Assembly (NCBI RefSeq): GCF_900168045.1
Contig: NZ_FUYY01000010.1
Span: 1 to 64,000, forward strand
Direction: 5' to 3'
Source of the DNA: Salegentibacter holothuriorum
GTDB taxonomy: Bacteria > Bacteroidota > Bacteroidia > Flavobacteriales > Flavobacteriaceae
DNA length: 64,000 nucleotides
Position 1 is the stretch's first letter, and every line of letters begins with the position of its first letter. Below, one piece after another: positions 8,327-15,808 of the stretch. A model generated the notes under the pieces. It worked only from the letters and a program-made list of their open reading frames with translations, made no database searches and was not told where the DNA came from. A program made the translations under genes and the position numbers.

Positions 8327-8343
8327 CTCGATTATCGAGTAAA
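8327..8343 (+). repeat. Two-hairpin dispersed repeat, copy 1
   Basis: Core palindrome CTCGATTATCGAG followed by TAAA. The preceding bases (from about 8300) match the other copies only partly, so the first hairpin has decayed. It lies 30 bases after the CpxP-like gene. Confidence 0.7.
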
Positions 8344-8372
8344 GTTTAGTTTTTTGGTTAGTTAGTAGTTAG

Positions 8373-8408
8373 TATCCCGGTTGGTTTAGGTCTTCCGGGA
8401 TTCTTTTT
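8373..8408. terminator. Terminator of the sigma-factor operon
   Basis: Stem ATCCCGG (8374-8380) with CCGGGAT (8395-8401), then TTCTTTTTA. It lies between convergent genes and touches the stop codon of the Asp-box lipoprotein gene. Confidence 0.75.
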
Positions 8409-9471
8409 ATCTAAAAGTTAGTTTTGCAATTCTTCCTTTCCCCGCGGCATAAGCAACTGAATCACTTTTAAATCTCAGCGTATAAAAACCTTCATTAGAA
8501 AGTTCCATCCAGTTTTCCCCGGAATCTTTAGAAAATGAAATTCCGCTAAATCCGGTAGCAATTATTTTCTCTCCTTTGCTATTTGGTACAAATCGAACAC
8601 TGCTTTTATAGCCTGGCTCCTGCCCTTCTGCAATCAATTCCCAGGTTTTACCGCCATCTTTTGTAATAGCTTTATTCCCTGTATTTCCTTCAGGATTGGT
8701 ATAATCGCCACCCATAATAATTCCAAAATTTTCATCGTAAAAATCCAGGGTATATCCACCTGTGGTCTCTTTGCCGTCTAGCAACAGAGTAGTAAAAACC
8801 TCCCAGGTCTCACCTTTATCAGGCGAAAAATATACACGCGATGTAATTCCGCCAGATAAAATCCATGTCTTATCGCCCTTAATAGCAATATTGGAATTAC
8901 TCGCCGCAAAAGCTGCTTCCCCTTCAATAACTTCCGGTAACAGATAACAGTTTAATTTTTCCCAGGTTTTTCCTCCGTTACGGGTAATGATTATTGAAAT
9001 ACAATCATCGGTAGGATCGCCCATCGCAATTCCTTCCTTATTATTCCAAAAGGCCATAGCATCATAAAAGGCTTTTTCGTGTTCTTCTTTATATACCAAC
9101 TCCATAGCACCAGAATCTCCCGTTTTATATAGTAAGGCAGGACTTCCCACGCTTAGCATAAAAAAATCGTTATCTGTAGCAGCTACGGCCCTATATTCAG
9201 GCACCAGAGTATCATAATTTTGAGTATTGATTCGCCAGTTTTTATTTTGAAAATTATACATTCCAAAAGTTCCTCCATTGGCGGCAAAAGCAAGGTTATT
9301 TCCAATTATTTCTATAGCTCGAATACTAAGAGAATCATCTTCAAGTATAGTTTCAATTTCTACTGAGGAAAAATTGATTTCAGATTTTTTGACTACTTTA
9401 TTTTCAGCTTCATTCTTATTTTTACAGCTACTAAATACTAAAATCAGGCAAAAAACTATAAGTCGGTTCAT
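8407..9471 (-). CDS. Lipoprotein with Asp-box (BNR) beta-propeller
   Basis: 354 residues. The signal peptide ends in the lipobox FSSC (Cys about 16), so this is a lipoprotein facing the periplasm or the cell surface. Four Asp-box motifs of the S/TxDxGxxW type recur (TRNGGKTW, SPDKGETW, TKDGGKTW, SKDSGENW), one per propeller blade. This fold is shared by sialidases, photosystem assembly factor Ycf48 and many secreted binding proteins. No sialidase catalytic set (Arg triad, FRIP) is visible, so the automatic label 'glycosyl hydrolase' or 'oxidoreductase' should not be trusted. It is monocistronic with a good -7 box at 9504-9511. Function unknown. Confidence 0.8.
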   Translation of the reverse strand: MNRLIVFCLILVFSSCKNKNEAENKVVKKSEINFSSVEIETILEDDSLSIRAIEIIGNNLAFAANGGTFGMYNFQNKNWRINTQNYDTLVPEYRAVAATDNDFFMLSVGSPALLYKTGDSGAMELVYKEEHEKAFYDAMAFWNNKEGIAMGDPTDDCISIIITRNGGKTWEKLNCYLLPEVIEGEAAFAASNSNIAIKGDKTWILSGGITSRVYFSPDKGETWEVFTTLLLDGKETTGGYTLDFYDENFGIIMGGDYTNPEGNTGNKAITKDGGKTWELIAEGQEPGYKSSVRFVPNSKGEKIIATGFSGISFSKDSGENWMELSNEGFYTLRFKSDSVAYAAGKGRIAKLTFR

Positions 9472-9503
9472 AGGTGGAGTTTTAATTATTCTTTTAATCC
9501 GGC

Positions 9504-9511
9504 CAAAGGTA
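9504..9511 (-). promoter_or_regulatory. -7 box of the Asp-box lipoprotein gene
   Basis: TACCTTTG on the minus strand, perfect TAnnTTTG, 33 bases upstream of the ATG. Confidence 0.5.
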
Positions 9512-9604
9512 AATTTTCCAGAACAAATTACCTCATACTAATCTCCCAAAGCAGCTAAAAGTAGTATCACTTTATTATCCAGAAAAGCCTGTACGCATTT
9601 AAAT

Positions 9605-9621
9605 CTCAATTATCGAGTAAA
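9605..9621 (+). repeat. Two-hairpin dispersed repeat, copy 2
   Basis: CTCAATTATCGAG then TAAA: one base differs from the core, which leaves a mismatch in the stem. It ends five bases before the rsmB-like promoter -7 box, so it lies inside the promoter region. Confidence 0.65.
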
Positions 9622-9626
9622 AAACA

Positions 9627-9634
9627 TACCTTTG
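9627..9634 (+). promoter_or_regulatory. -7 box of the rRNA methyltransferase gene
   Basis: TACCTTTG, perfect match. The last three bases (TTG, 9632-9634) form the most upstream possible start of the open frame. They would lie before the transcription start, so translation must begin later (9653). Confidence 0.6.
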
Positions 9635-9652
9635 CAAATTCAAAATTTAATT

Positions 9653-10870
9653 ATGCGGTTACACAGGAATTTGGTTTTTGCGACCATGGATGCCTTAAAT
9701 GAAATTTTTAATAATGGTAAATATGCCGATAAGGTCATTGAGCAAACCTTAAAACGTGATAAACGTTGGGGCTCTAGAGACCGTAGTTTTATTGCAGAAA
9801 CCGTTTACGACATTGTTCGCTGGAAAAGACTTTATGCTGAAATAGCGGAAGTAAAAGAACCCTTTGATCGTGAAAATTTATTTCGATTATTTACAGTTTG
9901 GGCTACTTTGCGTGGTATTACTTTGCCAGACTGGCCACAATTTGAAGGCACCCCTACCCGAAGAATTAAAGGGAAATTTGATAGCCTAAGTAAGATTAGA
10001 AAATACCGTGAATCTATTCCAGATTGGATGGATGAACTTGGAGTAAAAGAACTTGGACAAAAAGTATGGGAAAAAGAAATTGCTGCCCTTAATTTACATG
10101 CACCGGTAATTCTTAGAGCCAATACCTTAAAAACCACCAAAGATAAATTACGTAGTGTTCTTAAAGATGAAGAAATAATTTCTGAACCTTTAAAAGGATA
10201 TAAAAGCGCTTTAAAACTGGAAGAACGTGGAAACGTTTTTAGAACCCAGGCTTTTAAAGACGGTTTCTTTGAAGTACAGGACGCATCTTCTCAATTAGTA
10301 GCTGAATTTCTTGAAGTAAAACCCGGAATGCGTGTGGTAGACACCTGCGCGGGTGCCGGCGGGAAGACACTTCACCTTGCGGCTTTAATGGAAAACAAAG
10401 GCCAGATTATTGCTACAGATATCTACGGAAATAAACTAAAAGAACTTAAACGCCGTGCCAAACGTGCCGGTGCACATAATATAGATCCGCGTGCTATTGA
10501 TTCTACCAAAGTGATCAAAAAACTTTATGAAACCGCAGATCGCGTATTAATAGATTCTCCTTGTAGCGGACTCGGTGTTTTAAGCAGGAATCCAGATGCT
10601 AAATGGAAATTGCAACCGGAATTTATAGACAGGCTTATAAAAACCCAGGCCGAAATAATCGAAACTTACTCGCGTATTGTAAAACCGGGCGGAAAAATGG
10701 TTTACGCAACCTGTTCGGTTTTACCTTCTGAAAACGAGAAGCAAGTAGAAAATTTCCTAAAGAATACCGAAGAAGGGAAAAAATTCAAATTACTTAAAGA
10801 TCAGAAAATATTATCATCTGAAACCGGTTTTGATGGTTTCTACATGGCCCTTTTAGAGAAAAAAGCCTAG
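9653..10870 (+). CDS. RsmB-type rRNA cytosine-C5 methyltransferase
   Basis: 405 residues from ATG 9653. The longer frame starting with TTG at 9632 is rejected because that TTG is part of the promoter -7 box. The N-terminal domain is helical (about 1-140). The SAM-dependent Rossmann domain shows motif I VDTCAGAGGKTLH, motif IV DSPCSGLGVLSRNPD (Cys304) and motif VI YATCSVLPSENE (Cys354, the nucleophile type position). These two cysteines define RNA m5C methyltransferases. It probably modifies 16S rRNA, as RsmB does at C967, but the target base is inferred from family only. Confidence 0.9.
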   Translation: MRLHRNLVFATMDALNEIFNNGKYADKVIEQTLKRDKRWGSRDRSFIAETVYDIVRWKRLYAEIAEVKEPFDRENLFRLFTVWATLRGITLPDWPQFEGTPTRRIKGKFDSLSKIRKYRESIPDWMDELGVKELGQKVWEKEIAALNLHAPVILRANTLKTTKDKLRSVLKDEEIISEPLKGYKSALKLEERGNVFRTQAFKDGFFEVQDASSQLVAEFLEVKPGMRVVDTCAGAGGKTLHLAALMENKGQIIATDIYGNKLKELKRRAKRAGAHNIDPRAIDSTKVIKKLYETADRVLIDSPCSGLGVLSRNPDAKWKLQPEFIDRLIKTQAEIIETYSRIVKPGGKMVYATCSVLPSENEKQVENFLKNTEEGKKFKLLKDQKILSSETGFDGFYMALLEKKA

Positions 10871-10939
10871 GGATTTTACCCAAATTCCTTAATCGAATCA
10901 ATTTCAGGTAAAATCCAACTATTTTCCCTGAAATTGATT
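10871..10939 (+). promoter_or_regulatory. Nested inverted repeats just before a lipoprotein start codon
   Basis: GGATTTTACC (10871-10880) is the exact complement of GGTAAAATCC (10907-10916). The 13-base arm AATCAATTTCAGG (10896-10908) is the exact complement of CCTGAAATTGATT (10927-10939). The two pairings share bases 10907-10908 and interlock. The second hairpin ends four bases before the ATG at 10944. There is no T run, so a translational control or mRNA-stability element is more likely than a terminator. Confidence 0.6.
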
Positions 10940-10943
10940 TCTA

Positions 10944-11513
10944 ATGAAAAAATATTACTTTCTACTTCTCTCGATCCTCATTTATTCCTGTGCCGCAGAT
11001 GATGCTTCAATTCCTGAAGAAATTCCGCCGGAGAATAACTTTTCAACCGAAATCTTCTTTTCAGAATATTTAGAAGGCAGTTCTTTTAATAAGGCACTTG
11101 AAATTGTAAATCTCACAGGAGAGAAAATCAATCTGGAGGCTGAAGCTTATTCTATTAAAAAACAATCCAATGGTTCCGGAGACTGGATGGGGGAAGTTAT
11201 ACTTCAAGGAAACATTGCCCATACCGAAACTTTTATTATAAGTAATGAGTCTGCAGATATTTCTGAAATCACTGCTAAAGCCCATCAATTAAAAACCGGG
11301 GCACCTTTAGATTTTAATGGTAACGATCCTATTGGCCTCTTTAAAAATGGTGAATTAATAGATATCATTGGAACGCATAATAATTCTAAGGATTTTGCCA
11401 AAGATCAAACTCTTAGAAGAAAGAAATCTATTACCGAACCATCCCTTGAGTATAATTCAGAAGATTGGGAAGTTTTTGATATGAATAATGTAGATGAATT
11501 GGGTAGCTATTAA
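10944..11513 (+). CDS. Lipoprotein with lamin-tail (LTD) domain
   Basis: 189 residues. The signal peptide with lipobox IYSC (Cys16) is followed by a short linker rich in Glu and Pro. The rest (about 33-185) matches the lamin-tail domain of secreted bacterial proteins: FFSEYLEGSSFNKALEIVN, the AYSIKK strand, the FNGNDPIGLFKNGELIDIIG turn and a final region ending in SEDWEVFDMN. LTD domains are immunoglobulin-like and often accompany extracellular nucleases or phosphatases, but here the domain stands alone. It may bind a surface partner or nucleic acid; no catalytic motif is seen. Confidence 0.75.
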   Translation: MKKYYFLLLSILIYSCAADDASIPEEIPPENNFSTEIFFSEYLEGSSFNKALEIVNLTGEKINLEAEAYSIKKQSNGSGDWMGEVILQGNIAHTETFIISNESADISEITAKAHQLKTGAPLDFNGNDPIGLFKNGELIDIIGTHNNSKDFAKDQTLRRKKSITEPSLEYNSEDWEVFDMNNVDELGSY

Positions 11514-11748
11514 ATAAGAAAAGGGCAAAGAGTTATGCGAGGAACAAGCGCAGTAAACTTTTGACTTTAGTAACCCGCCTATCTAAAAGGAACTTTCTCA
11601 AAAAAGTACAGATTCCCGCAGTTACCTGAAAAGACTCCTTCGCGATGACGGTAATTTACAGGAGCAATACTTAAAAATAAAAATCGATTTGTAAGCTACT
11701 TCGGAGCAAGCTCACGAAGCATTAATATTGAAAAATATAATTTGATTT

Positions 11749-11790
11749 CGAGGCAAGCCTCGGAGCATTCAATCTCGATTATCGAGTAAA
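11749..11790 (+). repeat. Two-hairpin dispersed repeat, copy 3 (best preserved)
   Basis: Hairpin 1 is the perfect palindrome CGAGGC-AA-GCCTCG (11749-11762). An 11-base spacer (GAGCATTCAAT) follows, then hairpin 2 CTCGAT-T-ATCGAG (11774-11786) and TAAA. The two hairpins share CGAG/CTCG ends and could also pair with each other. Confidence 0.8.
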
Positions 11791-11855
11791 TTCGTGGCAA
11801 AATCCTTTTCTAGATTTTCTGCACAAACTTCCTGAAATATTTCCTTTAAAAAACC

Positions 11856-11863
11856 TAAATTTG
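11856..11863 (+). promoter_or_regulatory. -7 box TAAATTTG of purL
   Basis: Perfect TAnnTTTG, 32 bases before the purL ATG. No recognisable purine riboswitch or PurR box lies between them. Confidence 0.55.
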
Positions 11864-11894
11864 TGCTTTCTCGAACAACACAAAACAACATAGA

Positions 11895-14800
11895 ATGATC
11901 CTTTTCTTTGGAGACCAAGCCACTAAGGTTTTTGCGGTAGAAACGCATACTAATCTTACGGCTCAAGACATCACGAAACTAAACTGGCTTTTTGGAAATA
12001 CACAACAAATCAATAAATCTGCACTGGCAGATTTTTTTGTTGGACCCCGAGCAGCAATGATCACTCCCTGGAGTACCAACGCGGTTGAAATAACCGAAAA
12101 CATGGGAGTTCATGGAATTATCAGGATTGAGGAGTTCTTACGAATAGATAAGAATTATCACGATTTTGATCCAATGATTTCCCAAAAATACGAAGGCCTG
12201 GATCAGGATATTTTTGATATTCACATTAATCCCGAGCCAATCATTGAAATCGATGATATTGCGGCATACAACCAACAGGAAGGTCTCGCGCTTAATGCAG
12301 AAGAGGTTGCTTATTTGGAAGGCTTGGCCAACAAATTAGGCAGAAAACTCACCGATTCTGAAGTATTTGGATTTTCACAGGTGAATTCTGAACATTGCCG
12401 TCACAAAATTTTTAATGGCACTTTTGTGATTGATGGCGAAGAAAAACCAAGTTCATTATTTAAACTTATTAGAAAAACTTCTGAAAAGAATCCGAATGAA
12501 ATAGTTTCGGCATATAAAGATAATGTGGCCTTTATTAATGGACCAAGAGTACAGCAGTTTGCTCCAAAACTTCCAGACGTTCCCGAATTTTATGAGAACA
12601 AAGATTTTGATTCGGTTATTTCTATAAAAGCCGAAACCCATAATTTCCCAACTACAGTAGAGCCTTTTAATGGTGCAGCAACTGGAAGCGGTGGTGAAAT
12701 TCGAGATAGACTTGCCGGTGGAAAAGGTTCTTTACCATTAGCAGGAACCGCTGTTTATATGACTTCCTATTCAAGACTTGAAGAAGACCGAAAATGGGAA
12801 AATGGAATGAAAGAGCGGGATTGGTTGTACCAAACCCCAATGGATATTTTGATAAAAGCTTCTAACGGAGCTTCAGATTTCGGAAATAAATTCGGGCAAC
12901 CCTTAATTTCTGGTTCTGTACTTACTTTTGAGCATAAAGAGCATCAAAGAAGTTTAGGTTACGATAAAGTAATTATGCTGGCCGGCGGAATTGGATATGG
13001 CAAAGCCAACCAGGCACAAAAGGATATTCCGAAGAAAGATGATAAAATAGTAATTCTGGGTGGTGAAAATTACCGAATTGGAATGGGCGGTGCCGCAGTT
13101 TCTTCAGCAGATACCGGAGCTTTTGGAAGTGGTATTGAGTTAAATGCTATTCAAAGAGCCAACCCCGAAATGCAAAAACGTGCTTCAAATGCGGTACGTG
13201 GAATGGTAGAAAGCGAGGAGAACCCTATTGTTTCCATTCACGATCACGGTGCTGGCGGACATTTAAACTGTCTTAGTGAGTTGGTTGAAGAAACAGGCGG
13301 AAAAATAGACCTTGATAAATTACCGGTTGGCGACCCTACACTTTCCGCAAAAGAAATTATTGGAAACGAATCTCAGGAAAGAATGGGATTGGTTATAGGT
13401 GGAGAAAATTATGAAATACTCCGTAGGGTTTCTGAACGCGAACGCTCCCCTATTTACCAGGTTGGAGACGTAACAGGCGATCACAAGTTTACTTTTGAAG
13501 GTTCAAAATCTAAACAAAAACCTATGGATCTGGAACTTTCTGATATGTTTGGTAGTTCACCAAAGACCATCATGAAAGATACCTCGGTAAATAGAGTTTA
13601 TGAAGATGTAGTTTATTCTTCAAACCATATAAAAGATTATTTAACACAAGTACTTCAATTAGAATCTGTTGCCTGTAAAGATTGGTTAACCAACAAAGTA
13701 GACCGCTGTGTAACTGGCCGTGTAGCCAAACAACAAACTGCAGGACCATTACAACTTCCGCTAAATAACTGTGGTGTAATGGCTTTGGATTATAATGGAA
13801 AAGAAGGTGTGGCTACTTCTATTGGTCATTCTCCGGTTTCTGCATTAGTAGATCCGGTTGCGGGTTCTAAGAATTCTATTGGAGAAGCACTTTCCAATAT
13901 TGTTTGGGCACCACTAGAAAAAGGCTTAAAATCTATCTCGCTTTCGGCAAATTGGATGTGGCCGTGTAATAATGAAGGTGAAGATGCCAGGCTTTATGAA
14001 GCTGTGCAGGGAGTTTCAGATTTTGCGATCTCGCTTGGAATAAATGTTCCTACCGGAAAGGATTCTCTTTCCATGAAACAACGTTATAAAGACGGCGAAG
14101 TACTTTCTCCTGGAACGGTTATTATTTCGGCAGCCGGACATTGTGATGATATTACTAAAGTAGTAGAACCTGTTTTGCAAAAAAATGGAGGCGACATCTA
14201 TTATATTAATTTATCTCAGGATAATTTTAAACTTGGCGGATCTTCTTTTGCGCAAATTTTGAACAAAGTTGGAAAAGAAGTACCTACCATAAAAGATGAT
14301 AAGAAATTTGCCGATGCTTTTTATAATATCCAAGGATTAATAAAGCAGGATTTAATTCTTGCCGGGCACGATGTGGCCTCAGGTGGATTAATCACAACGC
14401 TTTTGGAAATGTGTTTTGCTGATAATAATCTTGGTGCCAATCTAGATCTTTCAGCCTTAAATGAAAAAGACAGTGTTAAATTGCTGTTTAATGAAAACTG
14501 CGGAATTGTCTTCCAGGCAAAAGACGAAACAGCCGAAAAAGTATTAAGTGATAATAAAGTTGAATTCTTTAAAATTGGAAGTGTTACTGAAGAAAACACC
14601 CTTAAGATTAAAAATGGCTCGGAAAATTTTAGTTTCAATATAGATCAATTAAGAGATACCTGGTATAAGACCTCCTTTCTTTTAGATCAAAAGCAAAGTG
14701 GCGTAGACAAAGCAACAGAGCGATTTAATAATTATAAAAATCAGCCACTGGAATTTAAATTCCCGGAAAACTTCACGGGACTTCTCAACGATGCCGGAAG

Positions 14801-15560
14801 TGATAAGAAGAAAATAAAAGCTGCCATTATTCGTGAAAAAGGTTCTAATTCTGAACGTGAAATGGCTCGTGCAATGCATCTTGCCGGATTTGACGTTAAA
14901 GATGTACATATGACCGATTTGATCTCAGGCAGGGAAACTTTAGAGGATATTAAATTTATTGCCGCTGTTGGTGGTTTCTCTAATTCTGATGTTTTGGGAA
15001 GTGCTAAAGGCTGGGCAGGAGCGTTTTTATATAATCAAAAGGCAAAAACCGCCCTGGACAATTTCTTTGACAGAGAAGATACTTTATCCTTAGGAGTTTG
15101 TAATGGTTGCCAGCTTTTTGTAGAATTAGGATTAATAAATCCAGAGCATGAAGAAAAACCGAAAATGCTTCATAATGCGTCTCATAAATTTGAATGTAAT
15201 TTTACTTCCGTAGAAATTATGGAAAACAATTCTGTGATGCTTTCTAGCCTTGCCGGAAGTAAACTGGGAATTTGGGCAGCTCACGGTGAAGGGAAATTTA
15301 GTTTTCCTTATAAAAAAGAACGTTATAACATTGTGGGAGAATATGGTTACGATAAATATCCTGCGAATCCAAACGGCTCAAATCATAACACGGCAATGTT
15401 AACCGACGACTCCGGAAGACATTTGGTGATGATGCCACATTTAGAACGCTCTACCTTTCCATGGAACTGGGCATATTACCCAAAAGATAGAAAAGATGAT
15501 AAAGTAAGTCCCTGGCTTGAAGCTTTTGTTAATGCCAGAAAGTGGCTGGAGAAAAAATAA
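11895..15560 (+). CDS. purL: Phosphoribosylformylglycinamidine synthase, single-chain
   Basis: 1221 residues, close to the usual 1200-1300 of the single-chain enzyme. An N-terminal PurS-like region (about 1-130) and linker precede the two AIRS-type synthetase halves, with SEHCRHKIFNG and ETHNFPT marking the ATP/FGAR site and HDHGAGGHLN the second half. The C-terminal glutaminase domain (from about 975) has the nucleophile Cys1069 in GVCNGCQL and the His in AAHGEGKF. It makes FGAM from FGAR, glutamine and ATP, the fourth step of purine synthesis. It is monocistronic, with a strong terminator at 15583. Confidence 0.98.
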   Translation: MILFFGDQATKVFAVETHTNLTAQDITKLNWLFGNTQQINKSALADFFVGPRAAMITPWSTNAVEITENMGVHGIIRIEEFLRIDKNYHDFDPMISQKYEGLDQDIFDIHINPEPIIEIDDIAAYNQQEGLALNAEEVAYLEGLANKLGRKLTDSEVFGFSQVNSEHCRHKIFNGTFVIDGEEKPSSLFKLIRKTSEKNPNEIVSAYKDNVAFINGPRVQQFAPKLPDVPEFYENKDFDSVISIKAETHNFPTTVEPFNGAATGSGGEIRDRLAGGKGSLPLAGTAVYMTSYSRLEEDRKWENGMKERDWLYQTPMDILIKASNGASDFGNKFGQPLISGSVLTFEHKEHQRSLGYDKVIMLAGGIGYGKANQAQKDIPKKDDKIVILGGENYRIGMGGAAVSSADTGAFGSGIELNAIQRANPEMQKRASNAVRGMVESEENPIVSIHDHGAGGHLNCLSELVEETGGKIDLDKLPVGDPTLSAKEIIGNESQERMGLVIGGENYEILRRVSERERSPIYQVGDVTGDHKFTFEGSKSKQKPMDLELSDMFGSSPKTIMKDTSVNRVYEDVVYSSNHIKDYLTQVLQLESVACKDWLTNKVDRCVTGRVAKQQTAGPLQLPLNNCGVMALDYNGKEGVATSIGHSPVSALVDPVAGSKNSIGEALSNIVWAPLEKGLKSISLSANWMWPCNNEGEDARLYEAVQGVSDFAISLGINVPTGKDSLSMKQRYKDGEVLSPGTVIISAAGHCDDITKVVEPVLQKNGGDIYYINLSQDNFKLGGSSFAQILNKVGKEVPTIKDDKKFADAFYNIQGLIKQDLILAGHDVASGGLITTLLEMCFADNNLGANLDLSALNEKDSVKLLFNENCGIVFQAKDETAEKVLSDNKVEFFKIGSVTEENTLKIKNGSENFSFNIDQLRDTWYKTSFLLDQKQSGVDKATERFNNYKNQPLEFKFPENFTGLLNDAGSDKKKIKAAIIREKGSNSEREMARAMHLAGFDVKDVHMTDLISGRETLEDIKFIAAVGGFSNSDVLGSAKGWAGAFLYNQKAKTALDNFFDREDTLSLGVCNGCQLFVELGLINPEHEEKPKMLHNASHKFECNFTSVEIMENNSVMLSSLAGSKLGIWAAHGEGKFSFPYKKERYNIVGEYGYDKYPANPNGSNHNTAMLTDDSGRHLVMMPHLERSTFPWNWAYYPKDRKDDKVSPWLEAFVNARKWLEKK

Positions 15561-15582
15561 TTTCCTTGTTATAATATTATTT

Positions 15583-15615
15583 AAAACGCCCGATAAATTT
15601 TTATCGGGCGTTTTT
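15583..15615 (+). terminator. purL terminator
   Basis: A 14-bp stem AAAACGCCCGATAA/TTATCGGGCGTTTT with a 4-base loop and T run, 23 bases after the purL stop. Confidence 0.9.
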
Positions 15616-15750
15616 GTATTCAAATTAATTAATTGAAAATCAATTTAATAAATTATTACTTAGGTAAGCGCAGCTTAGTATTTAAACAGCTATCCTTATT
15701 AACTATTTTATATTGTTACTAATAAATCTGTGTATATTTTAATATTTCAA

Positions 15751-15780
15751 TTTGAAATAGGTTACAAATTTGCTATTTTG
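15751..15780 (+). promoter_or_regulatory. Promoter of the acyl-CoA ligase gene
   Basis: TTTG (15751-15754), 19 bases, then TATTTTG (15774-15780), one base short of TAnnTTTG. It is the best-spaced promoter in the window and places the start of transcription near 15787. The open frame's first TTG at 15770 lies upstream of that, so the ATG at 15809 is used. Confidence 0.7.
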
Positions 15781-15808
15781 CAAAGTATATAATAATTCCA
15801 CACCCAAA

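Larger units (their letters stand above)
11514..11894. other. 381-bp intergenic region with decayed repeats
   Basis: No gene. From about 11690 it contains two tandem units of the same design: TTCGGAGCAAGCTCACGAAG (11700-11719) and CGAGGCAAGCCTCG (11749-11762). The second belongs to a full two-hairpin repeat. The part before 11690 shows only short hairpin remnants. The purL promoter lies at 11856-11863. Confidence 0.6.

Noticed and set aside
9653-9691. A later start (ATG 9689) for the rRNA methyltransferase
   Set aside because: ATG 9653 already lies downstream of the predicted transcription start and keeps the N-terminal residues RLHRNLVFA; no evidence favours the shorter form.
11864-11894. 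Purine riboswitch before purL
   Set aside because: Only about 30 bases of leader follow the -7 box and no purine-riboswitch core or three-way junction can be formed.
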